The notes below the pieces were generated by a model, which was not told the origin of the DNA, did not search any database, and saw only the letters and a program-made list of their open reading frames with translations. Made by a program: the position numbers and the translations under genes. Source: Methylobacter sp. (lineage in GTDB: Bacteria; Pseudomonadota; Gammaproteobacteria; Methylococcales; Methylomonadaceae). From it: a DNA stretch of 39,930 nt. Shown in pieces: positions 33,771-39,930 of this stretch. Positions within the stretch are counted from its first letter, which is position 1; each line of letters starts with the position of its first letter. The stretch lies in the NCBI RefSeq assembly GCF_030680395.1, contig NZ_JAUXVR010000009.1, positions 1 to 39,930 on the forward strand. The letters run 5' to 3'.

Positions 33771-34337
33771 TTAGTTGATAATTTGCTTGATTGAGCTGTG
33801 ATACTCGGCCAATTGCTTTGCAATTTTGTTGGCTTCCTGGGTGGTTTCATTAGCCATTCTGAGTAGTTTTGCGCCTAGTTTTAGCTCATTGTCGAAGCCA
33901 GGGTTTAGACAGCGAAACCGGGTTACCAAGTCTTTAAATTCGACGGTTTGTTTTAAGTTGATTGATACCGCGTTTTCAATGTTTGATACATGGCCGTATA
34001 GCTGCCGGATTGGGTTATTTTGGACTGACTGGCTTTGTTGTATTGCTCTTTCGATTTGGCTTTGCAGCGCCTCGGCGTGAAGACATTCCCAACTGTCAGC
34101 GAGCCCAAGAAGATAGTCAGAAGAGACTTCATAGACTTGTGATGCTTTTGGGATGAGCCAAAATGGAATTGAATTGGTATCGCTGGCCAATTCGACTTTG
34201 TTCAATTTTGATGAATTTGAATAGCCTAACCGCTTTGCGGCTACGATTTGACTAAAGCCGCATAATTCGCGGGCCGTGCGCATTCTCACTCCGAATGTTT
34301 TTACTAGTTCCGATGTGTGTGCGGGTGTTGTAGCCAT
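33771..34337 (-). CDS. XRE-type helix-turn-helix regulator, paralogue 1
   Basis: 188 residues. HTH domain at about 10-70 (RMRTARELCGFSQIVAAKRLG, with SSKLNKVE and VYEVSSDYLLGL as the usual cI/XRE ending), then a helical C-terminal part containing VTRFRCLNPGFDNELKLGAK. The same architecture and the LNP.FD motif recur in the next upstream gene, so they are tandem paralogues. They sit in the middle of the operon rather than at a divergent lysis/lysogeny switch, which is unusual for a repressor. No peptidase (LexA-type) domain is seen. Confidence 0.8.
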   Translation of the reverse strand: MATTPAHTSELVKTFGVRMRTARELCGFSQIVAAKRLGYSNSSKLNKVELASDTNSIPFWLIPKASQVYEVSSDYLLGLADSWECLHAEALQSQIERAIQQSQSVQNNPIRQLYGHVSNIENAVSINLKQTVEFKDLVTRFRCLNPGFDNELKLGAKLLRMANETTQEANKIAKQLAEYHSSIKQIIN

Positions 34338-34346
34338 GGTTAACCT

Positions 34347-34979
34347 TTAGACTGTTTGATTTTTTGGTTCTTGAGATGGATAGTTGCTCAGCACTTCAAA
34401 CGGCAAAATACCGTGTCGAATTAACTGACAAACTGCCTCGTGCGCTGCCTTGTCGGCTAGATCAAGACATTTAATTACCGGAGCGCCGCCGTGCATGCTG
34501 TCGAAGCTGGGATTTAGTTCCCAAAAGCGCAAAAGCGCGTCATAAACGGCTCTAATCGCCGGTGCTAGTACAGTGGCGGCCTCGGACAAGGCGGTTATCC
34601 GGCTATCTTGCTCAACCAGTTTTGTTGCTACTTTGGCTTGCTCTGTTATGAGCAAACTCTGTAAATGGGCTGAAAAATCCCTTTCCCTGCGAACTTCTTG
34701 GCACAACTCCCAGTCGTTGGTCTCTCCGAAGAGAAAATCGACAGACACGCCGTATATTTCCGCCGCTTTTTTGATTGTAGATAAGGGGATTGTGTAAATG
34801 CCATCCTCCAAGGCGGTCAGCTCGGCAGCGGGAACGCCGAGCCAATTGGCTACTTGGTAGTCATGAATCCCGGCTAGGCCGCGCGCCTCTTTCAATCGCG
34901 CGGAAACGGTTTTTAAAACTGCAATTTCAGCTTTGCTCTGCGGCTGAACAAGCAGGGTTTGTTCAGTGCCTGTCATCAT
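34347..34979 (-). CDS. XRE-type helix-turn-helix regulator, paralogue 2
   Basis: 210 residues. HTH domain at about 20-80 (ARGLAGIHDYQVANWLGVPA, then AAEIYGVSVDFLFGE), followed by a long helix and RFWELNPSFDSMHGGAP, matching the paralogue at 33771. Its ATG overlaps the stop of the 184-residue gene (ATGA). By family analogy it binds DNA as a dimer and represses or activates element genes. The two paralogues in tandem could form heterodimers. Confidence 0.8.
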   Translation of the reverse strand: MMTGTEQTLLVQPQSKAEIAVLKTVSARLKEARGLAGIHDYQVANWLGVPAAELTALEDGIYTIPLSTIKKAAEIYGVSVDFLFGETNDWELCQEVRRERDFSAHLQSLLITEQAKVATKLVEQDSRITALSEAATVLAPAIRAVYDALLRFWELNPSFDSMHGGAPVIKCLDLADKAAHEAVCQLIRHGILPFEVLSNYPSQEPKNQTV

Positions 34980-35530
34980 GCTTGGTGGTTTTGCTGTTGA
35001 TGTTGAAGATAGGGCTCAAGTTTTGCGCCATCAAGCAGCTTTTCGTCACATAACAGCGGGTCTGATAAGAACTCTTCCAGATTTTTTAGTTCGACTTTCA
35101 GGGCGGCGACATTGGCCGTATGTTCGTCAATTTCGGCTTGTGGATATGGGGAAATTGCTTTGGCTTGTTTGTCGTCAAAGCCCTGTTTTTCGAGCACTTC
35201 AATTTGCATTTTATGACGCTCAATTAGGTTTTGAATCGTTTTTTCATCTAGAAAGATGTCCTGCGGGATTGCACAGACTCTTGAAACCGCTGCGTTTACC
35301 AGGTCAACCGGACGCGCCTCAAATTGGTTTTTAGCTTGGCTGACAACCACCTCGGCCTCACTGACGATGGCATCAAGAAAGTCGATAAAGTCATTTACTT
35401 TTTGCGCCTTTACCGGGCATTGGCCTAAGACAGCAAGGTCTATTTTTTTTATGGCGGTGGTAACTCCCATGATAGTTTCGACGGTGCGTTTAGCGTTTTT
35501 AAAATCTGCCATGTTGATTTTTTGATCCAT
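34976..35530 (-). CDS. Coiled-coil hypothetical protein of the element (184 residues)
   Basis: Almost entirely charged helix: long coiled-coil-prone segments around 45-75 (FIDFLDAIVSEAEVVVSQAK), 95-115 and 135-155 (EIDEHTANVAALKVELKNLE). No signal peptide, membrane segment or known motif. AAAGGGC precedes the ATG, and it is coupled to the downstream regulator by a four-base overlap. Position between replication genes and regulators fits an accessory DNA-transaction or scaffold protein, but this cannot be shown here. Confidence 0.7.
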   Translation of the reverse strand: MDQKINMADFKNAKRTVETIMGVTTAIKKIDLAVLGQCPVKAQKVNDFIDFLDAIVSEAEVVVSQAKNQFEARPVDLVNAAVSRVCAIPQDIFLDEKTIQNLIERHKMQIEVLEKQGFDDKQAKAISPYPQAEIDEHTANVAALKVELKNLEEFLSDPLLCDEKLLDGAKLEPYLQHQQQNHQA

Positions 35531-35619
35531 TATTTTGCCCTTTTTTGATAATTGCTAAGTGAGATAGATTTTAAATTGATTTATTTGCCCATCTTTCGGG
35601 ATTTTCCGTTTTTTGAAAA

Positions 35620-35847
35620 TTAGTGAATGGCTTCGCCCGGATTGCGTTGATAGTTCACGGTGCCCTCGCACGCAAGGTCGGACACGAGTAGTAAAAATTG
35701 TGTGAAGTGCTCCAGGTCATTGTTATTTTTGAATTTCAGATGACCGCTTTCGATAAGCCCAATGATGTTCTTGGTTGATTCATGAAGATAATCTCTAAGC
35801 TTTTCTTCCGTGCTGATGTCTACCGGCATTGCTGGTTTGTTTTTCAT
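35620..35847 (-). CDS. Small hypothetical protein of the element (75 residues)
   Basis: From MKNKPAMPVDISTEEKLRDY; the upstream alternative start (35880) lies inside the preceding gene. The ATG comes two bases after the stop of the P-like replication gene. It is acidic-helical, with HESTKNIIGLIESGHLKFKN and a hydrophobic FTQFLLLVSDLA segment. No family recognised. Confidence 0.6.
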   Translation of the reverse strand: MKNKPAMPVDISTEEKLRDYLHESTKNIIGLIESGHLKFKNNNDLEHFTQFLLLVSDLACEGTVNYQRNPGEAIH

Positions 35848-35849
35848 TT

Positions 35850-36473
35850 TTAGCTTGCTGTTTTGAAATGGTTGATACAAAACCAGTTGTCGCTACCCTT
35901 GGTTCCATTGCTCAGCGTCCCTGTATCGCGACAGCCGTTGACTACACATAAGTGCTCGGGTTGAGCGTATCGGCGTTTGATGTTGTATCCATGCAGGATA
36001 AGCACGGCTTCATTGTTCCTAAGCGCTTCAGCTTTGCGCGCCATCCACGCCGTCTTGTCTTCTTTGCTGTCAGTTCTTGAAGCTGCTTTAGCCTTGGCTA
36101 AAAGCGCAAGTGGGTCACAGATTATTGTTGGTGCGGGCAATGCGGCAATGCTTTCGGCTTCAACTTTGTTAGCAGCTAGTTTTTTATTGCGCTTAACCGC
36201 CTCTAGGACGCTTTCCACTATTCCCGGTACGGTAGGGCAGAATTTTGTATTTCGCTCAGCACAGAGTTCGTAGCCGTTGACAATCGCATCAATCGGCAAA
36301 TCTTTAAGCTTTTGGTAAAGTCGCCGCTTGTAGTTTTTTAAAACCTCCGCGTCACGGAATTGTTTTATAAACGTTTGACCGTAGTCGGCCTCCATCGCAT
36401 TTATCATACTGACAATGGTTTTTGCCAGAGGATCGGATTCAATCCGATCAGAAGTCGGTGCTATTCCATTCAT
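35850..36473 (-). CDS. Phage-type replication protein P-like with C-terminal zinc-finger motif
   Basis: 207 residues from ATG 36473 (AGGA ten bases upstream). The middle (ADYGQTFIKQFRDAEVLKNY, then LPIDAIVNGYELCAERNTKF) resembles lambda P-type helicase-loading proteins, which follow an O-type initiator gene as here. The C-terminus has C-x4-C and C-x2-H spaced by about 18 residues (CVVNGC ... CINH), a likely zinc-binding finger not usual in lambda P. It overlaps the initiator C-terminal frame by 26 bp. In the known system P recruits the host DnaB helicase to the origin bound by O. Confidence 0.65.
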   Translation of the reverse strand: MNGIAPTSDRIESDPLAKTIVSMINAMEADYGQTFIKQFRDAEVLKNYKRRLYQKLKDLPIDAIVNGYELCAERNTKFCPTVPGIVESVLEAVKRNKKLAANKVEAESIAALPAPTIICDPLALLAKAKAASRTDSKEDKTAWMARKAEALRNNEAVLILHGYNIKRRYAQPEHLCVVNGCRDTGTLSNGTKGSDNWFCINHFKTAS

Positions 36474-36842
36474 CTCTGCTAATTCCTGTGGGTTGATTAC
36501 TTGAGGATGTTTTTGAGTTGGTAAGCCATTCAGCCTTAAACCCTTGCCAGTTGCGTTCGACGCAAATACGAACTGCTTCAGCAACAGATATTCCAGCTGC
36601 CTCAGCCTCCCTCTCGATTCCATCAAGCACCGTCTTGGTAAGTGGCGCTTTTTTTGCCTTTCTGGCTTTTAAGAAGTCATCTGCCAGCTGTTCATCGACC
36701 CCGGCTTTTTTTAACAAGTCAATGTCAGACGTTTTTGGTGCTTTATTAATTGATAGGTTCTTTGAAAGGTTCCTTGTTAGGTTATTGATAGATTCCGTGT
36801 CCCGTTTTTGGGACTCTTTCGAGGGAAAAACGGTACTGTTTC
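36448..36842 (-). CDS. Replication initiator, C-terminal part (other frame)
   Basis: This frame opens after a TGA at 36843-36841 and has no ATG before residue-rich coding sequence; the only nominal start is a TTG at 36717. It encodes DDFLKARKAKKAPLTKTVLD and AVRICVERNWQGFKAEWL, the characteristic C-terminus of phage O-like initiators with an N-terminal winged helix. The missing N-terminal half is in the 36777-37196 frame. A -1 shift inside the 66-base overlap would join them into one protein of about 250 residues. Confidence 0.7.
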
Positions 36843-37196
36843 ATCGGAAAAAGGGAACTGTTCCGGTTTGGGAACCGTTCCGCTTTTGGTATCGTTGTCA
36901 TCCTCCAATTCATCAGCTTGGCTTCTTGATACGACACCGATTAATCGATAAACAATCACCTGTCCAGTAAGCCCCTTTCGTTTCCCTGTATCCGTCATCA
37001 GTCCACAATCACACAAAGCCTTGACCGACCTAATAACGGTCTTTCGATCCAGGTTAGTGTCTTCACAAAGCCTTTTGATACTTGGGTAACATTCATGGGT
37101 CTCACCCGCTCTGTCAGACATTGAGAGTAAAACAAGCTTTGCGGTCGGTTTTATCTCTCTTTGCAACCATGCCCAACGGGTCGCATCAGTGCTCAT
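36777..37196 (-). CDS. Replication initiator, N-terminal winged-helix part
   Basis: 139 residues from MSTDATRWAWLQREIKPTAK. A winged-helix domain (about 15-95: CYPSIKRLCEDTNLDRKTVI, then SVKALCDCGLMTDTG) is typical of phage O-type replication initiators. The linker (100-139) ends abruptly after NGTRNLSIT. I prefer ATG 37196 to 37253 because it reduces the overlap with the upstream gene to 11 bp. Two slippery-like runs, CCG-TTT-TTC (36831-36825) and CCC-AAA-AAC (36810-36804), lie in the overlap with the downstream frame and are oriented for a -1 shift. Confidence 0.75.
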   Translation of the reverse strand: MSTDATRWAWLQREIKPTAKLVLLSMSDRAGETHECYPSIKRLCEDTNLDRKTVIRSVKALCDCGLMTDTGKRKGLTGQVIVYRLIGVVSRSQADELEDDNDTKSGTVPKPEQFPFSDETVPFFPRKSPKNGTRNLSIT

Positions 37197-37524
37197 CTCT
37201 GAGCCTCCGCTCCAGTTCATCAATCGCCGCGATAAATTTATATAACCTTCCATCTAATTCTTTTCTCAAGACAATCAGTTTTGATGGATCAATAAAATAA
37301 ACTTTGTAATGCGTTCTGCGACCCGAATACTTAGCGATGCCGCCAGGTCTGACCTCATCCAAAATCGGCCAGCCAGCGCATCTCAATTTGTAAACTGGAT
37401 GACGCAAGCAGTAGCTGCGAGTGTCGGTCATAAAGTCCAAATGGCTGATTTTTTCGCCCTTTAGCATCATGCCCAGGGCGGCTCCGCCCAAGGATTGAAT
37501 GACAGGTAATTTTGGGGGGTTCAT
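37186..37524 (-). CDS. Winged-helix / helix-turn-helix protein of the element (112 residues)
   Basis: Contains LGGAALGMMLKGEKISHLDF and a KLRCAGWPILDEVRPGGIAK segment, the pattern of short wHTH proteins found beside AlpA and initiator genes in integrative elements; the sequence SYCLRHPVYKLRCAGWPI is typical of them. Its ATG overlaps the stop of alpA by four bases (ATGA). Probably DNA-binding; its target may be the origin or the element's own promoter. Confidence 0.7.
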   Translation of the reverse strand: MNPPKLPVIQSLGGAALGMMLKGEKISHLDFMTDTRSYCLRHPVYKLRCAGWPILDEVRPGGIAKYSGRRTHYKVYFIDPSKLIVLRKELDGRLYKFIAAIDELERRLRDEH

Positions 37525-37790
37525 TGCGCAACCCGCGCTACTTCCAGCGAGACAACAAGCGCCTTTATCTCGTTGTCGGACTTACCAGCTACGCGTGCTT
37601 GATTGATCGCCACGATTTCACTTTGAGGCCATGCTGATCTATCGCCGCCAATCTTCACCGGGCGAGTCATCAGGCCTTTCTCAATATCCCGGTAAATTGT
37701 TGTTCTCGATTTCCCGGTCGCCTGCTTAACGATAGGGAGTCGCACTAATGAATCAATAGCGGCGGGTAAAATACTGTTTGTTATAGCCAC
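37521..37790 (-). CDS. AlpA-family regulator / excisionase-like protein
   Basis: 89-residue MerR-like winged-helix protein. SLVRLPIVKQATGKSRTTIY and the R.VKIGGDRSAWPQSEI segment are the standard AlpA signature. AlpA proteins activate integrase or excision of P4-like elements, and many act as excisionase. The GTG start is supported by GAGGA eight bases upstream. It heads the long leftward operon (AlpA, wHTH, initiator, P-like and so on), so it also sits at the switch for element replication. A palindrome 24-43 bp upstream is a candidate operator. Confidence 0.9.
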   Translation of the reverse strand: MAITNSILPAAIDSLVRLPIVKQATGKSRTTIYRDIEKGLMTRPVKIGGDRSAWPQSEIVAINQARVAGKSDNEIKALVVSLEVARVAQ

Positions 37791-37813
37791 GTTACTTCCT
37801 CGTAAGGTGTGCG

Positions 37814-37833
37814 CCGTATCGGAATCGATACGG
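37814..37833. promoter_or_regulatory. Operator-like palindrome upstream of the AlpA operon
   Basis: Perfect 8-bp arms CCGTATCG (37814-37821) and CGATACGG (37826-37833) with a GAAT centre, 24 bp before the alpA start. The centre-to-centre symmetry fits a dimeric regulator such as the XRE-type proteins of the operon. No clear promoter hexamers were found next to it. Confidence 0.55.
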
Positions 37834-37937
37834 ACTGTGGCTAAACTTTAGCGCTTGTTTTTATGCTTGTAACGTGGGTAAGGGGGGGTAAAGGTAGGTA
37901 TTATAGGTAGGCAAAATAATCTTCATGTAATTGAAAT

Positions 37938-38981
37938 TTAACCAAAAACATTCCTTAAAAAAACTTCTCCTTTTTTACTCATTGCATGTTGGTTAGCGCA
38001 AATCATGTCGTCTTTTGCGGCTTTCCAATCCCTTTCAAATTGGTCAATTTTTATCCTTTTGAATCTGGGATAACGGTCCTGTAGCTCTTTAAAAAGTTGC
38101 AGTTTAGTAAGTTGTAAATCTAACGGATCAAAGTCAATATTTTTTGTGTTAGCTATCTCTGTCAAGTGATCCATAAATGCTCTAAGGTCATTCAGCCTTA
38201 GCTGCTGTGGGGGTGTGTCGACATTACGTGCTGTCGGGTTGGGCGTAGATTCTGATAGTTCATTAAGGGATAATGCCTGATTACTTTCAGTAGCATTAAG
38301 CAAGGCTTTGTTGTTGGGCAATACAAAGCTTTCGTCATCCAGCCCGATTGAAGTGAACCTCTGCTTAAGCTCATCTAAGACCTTGCTGCGAATAACAAAT
38401 TCGCCATCTTTTGGCAGAGTAGAGCCTTGATATTGTGACTGTATTTTTAGCCCACTTATCCGCTCCTCTTCTATCATACTCAACAGTAATTCTGAGTTTT
38501 CCTTGCTGGTATTGTTAATAGCATTTTGCCGCCGCTGTTCTTTTAATTTCTCTCTAAAACCGGCTTGATACTCGCTAATATTAAATGAATCTTTAAGCTG
38601 GAAAATAATACCGTCATCTCCTTCAAGAAAAGCCTTATAACAACCCGGGCGCTTGGCCGATGTCTTTCCTGTCATATTCCAAAGCATTTTCTCAACTTCA
38701 AAATAATTACCTTGGAACATAGGCACATCCAATAAACCAATTATTGATACCCATTCCTTATCTTGCAGGATTAAGCTCCCTTCTTCGCCAATATTACACG
38801 GGGCGGCCCAAGTCCCATTTATCAAAAAAAATGACAATTTAATCTCCCGGCCTAAAGCCATTCGCAAAATGTCGGCTTCTGCAACATTTTCCCCATATGC
38901 GTTGGTAAGCCACTCCGCCGCTTCTGGAAGTGTTAGGTATGCTTTAAAATTAAAAAGTTTGGAGCTCGTGGGCTTATTCAA
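37938..38981 (-). CDS. Hypothetical protein of the element with N-terminal HTH-like segment
   Basis: 347 residues if the TTG at 38981 is used (GGAG eight bases upstream); the frame is open to 39005. The N-terminus (NFKAYLTLPEAAEWLTNAYG, then EADILRMALGREIKLSFFLI) resembles a helix-turn-helix module found in many uncharacterised proteins next to integrases. A mixed middle is followed by a charged, helical C-terminus (FDPLDLQLTKLQLFKELQDR, then RIKIDQFERDWKAAK). It stands between int and the alpA operon. No enzymatic motif is recognised; a DNA-binding regulator of the element is the likeliest role. Confidence 0.6.
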   Translation of the reverse strand: MNKPTSSKLFNFKAYLTLPEAAEWLTNAYGENVAEADILRMALGREIKLSFFLINGTWAAPCNIGEEGSLILQDKEWVSIIGLLDVPMFQGNYFEVEKMLWNMTGKTSAKRPGCYKAFLEGDDGIIFQLKDSFNISEYQAGFREKLKEQRRQNAINNTSKENSELLLSMIEEERISGLKIQSQYQGSTLPKDGEFVIRSKVLDELKQRFTSIGLDDESFVLPNNKALLNATESNQALSLNELSESTPNPTARNVDTPPQQLRLNDLRAFMDHLTEIANTKNIDFDPLDLQLTKLQLFKELQDRYPRFKRIKIDQFERDWKAAKDDMICANQHAMSKKGEVFLRNVFG

Positions 38982-39018
38982 AAAAAACACTCCGTTAAGG
39001 TGCAATCGTTATAAAAAG

Positions 39019-39075
39019 TTAACCGGAAGTAGGGTAACGACTCCTGCTTGTTGCCCGCTAAGGCTATCCGGTTAA
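39019..39075. repeat. Inverted repeat between int and the next gene
   Basis: TTAACCGGA (39019-39027) and TCCGGTTAA (39067-39075) are perfect 9-bp arms, 39 bases apart, immediately downstream of the int stop codon. A weaker inner pairing (GGGTAACG/TTGCCC) is possible. It may be a transcript end signal or a protein site. Confidence 0.7.
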
Positions 39076-39081
39076 TTCGGG

Positions 39082-39930
39082 TTATACCGCTTTTCTTAGC
39101 GGGGTTACGTTCCAATCTTTGCCCGTTTCGCATGACTCCAGATAATTTGCCCAAAGTTGCAAAGCATTTTTCCGCTCAGCAAAAAAGTCATGCCGGCCAT
39201 AAGTGCCAGCCACTCCAGATATTTTGTGATTTAGGCAACGCTCACTAATAAATTCATCAATCCCCATTTCTTGTAATTTAGTTTTTGCCGTCCGCCGTAG
39301 ATCCTGGACAGTAAAATGATTGATGCTGGTTATTTTTTGCAGCGCTACATTAAGCGTGGGCTCGCTGATATGCTTCAATCTATTGTGCTGAGCCTTGCGC
39401 GCCGGTAACAGGCAATCGCTATCTGCCGACCTGATAAACAGTTCCTTAAGAGCGTCAACCGCCTGCGTCGGCAATGGAATATCAATGGCCTTCTCGGTTT
39501 TTGTTCTATGCTTTTCCAGCGTCCATATGGCACCATTAAGATCAAATTCAGACTTCAACGCCTTAATCAGCTCGCATTTTCTAACACAAAGAATTAACAG
39601 TAATTTAACGGTTAAATAGTTGTCTCTACCAAAACCTTTTGCTGTTGCCATATCATTAAAAAGCGACTCCAATTCCACGCGCCCCAGGTTACGCTCGCGT
39701 GGTTTGTGTTCACCTCCGGCATAGCTTCTATCTAGCCATTGTGCTGGGTTGTGGGGAATGATGTTTAGTGCTACCGCATAACCAAAAGCCATGCGTGTGT
39801 GCTCTCTCAGTTTATTAGTGCTGGCCGGATGTCCACGCAGAAGGTCTTTTTGATACATGGAGCTAATGTGTTTACTGGTCACGTCCTCAACCAACATTTT
39901 ACCCAGAGCTGCATTTAGTCGGTTTAGGTG
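39082..39930 (-). CDS. int: Tyrosine recombinase / integrase, C-terminal part (cut by window edge)
   Basis: The frame is open to the right edge (283 codons visible, further upstream missing), so the ATG at 39897 is internal. The catalytic domain is complete: first Arg in CVRKCELIKAL, HFTVQDLRRT (His/Arg pair), LNHKISG (second His position) and the nucleophile Tyr in GTYGRHDFFAE. The core-binding region shows RLNAALGKMLVEDVTSKHIS. The type fits P4/DUF4102-style integrases that insert into tRNA or other small genes. It is oriented leftward, like the rest of the element, and its attachment site is probably just beyond the right edge or at the 27.1-kb end. Confidence 0.92.
   Translation of the reverse strand, partial: HLNRLNAALGKMLVEDVTSKHISSMYQKDLLRGHPASTNKLREHTRMAFGYAVALNIIPHNPAQWLDRSYAGGEHKPRERNLGRVELESLFNDMATAKGFGRDNYLTVKLLLILCVRKCELIKALKSEFDLNGAIWTLEKHRTKTEKAIDIPLPTQAVDALKELFIRSADSDCLLPARKAQHNRLKHISEPTLNVALQKITSINHFTVQDLRRTAKTKLQEMGIDEFISERCLNHKISGVAGTYGRHDFFAERKNALQLWANYLESCETGKDWNVTPLRKAV

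Overview
The window reads like the chromosome of a gammaproteobacterium. A methanotroph or methylotroph of the Methylococcales is my best guess. This is an inference from gene content, order and base composition; no methane-oxidation gene is present.

Layout. (1) 1-5.9 kb is housekeeping: tandem rRNA-operon promoters and a boxA leader firing leftward off the window, then tyrS (-), an M23 murein peptidase and anmK (+), and erpA and argC (-). (2) 6.0-16.6 kb is a defence island. Five genes on the minus strand form one tightly coupled operon, hsdR-hsdM-hsdS-ATPase-HNH: a type I restriction-modification system joined to a Septu-like (PtuA/PtuB-type) ATPase/HNH pair. The island is bracketed by two 77-bp direct repeats (2 mismatches) of the promoter and 5' end of the quinone oxidoreductase gene on its right. 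The left copy is a decayed gene fragment, so the island split a former argC/qor divergent region and duplicated the qor start.

(3) 16.6-27.1 kb is sulfur metabolism: a qor-sseA pair, a Uma2-family protein, then a sigma-54 activator (FisR-like) diverging from a persulfide dioxygenase-rhodanese fusion, a stand-alone CZB-domain protein, sulfide:quinone oxidoreductase and a SulP transporter. A consensus -24/-12 promoter and a TGTTTCA/TGAAACA palindrome array lie between activator and target. Predicted logic: sulfide to persulfide (SQR), persulfide to sulfite (dioxygenase), sulfite/thiosulfate handling (rhodanese), anion transport (SulP). A polytopic membrane protein of unknown function closes the section. 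Several families of small palindromic repeats sit here, one nested inside another.

(4) 27.1 kb to the right edge is a phage-satellite-like integrative element. From the right it holds a tyrosine integrase (cut by the edge), an unknown gene, then one leftward operon: AlpA, a winged-helix protein, a replication initiator split by a -1 frameshift, a P-like replication protein, small proteins, two tandem XRE-type regulators, two tandem small DNA-binding proteins resembling terminase small subunits, and a 762-residue protein with a lysozyme-like segment. No capsid, portal, large terminase or tail gene is visible. The left flank holds a C4-type antisense RNA candidate in front of three small genes, an antirepressor remnant, an orphan ParA-type P-loop, and an unusual density of long perfect inverted repeats (27.4-30.5 kb).

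No tRNA, CRISPR array or complete insertion sequence was found.
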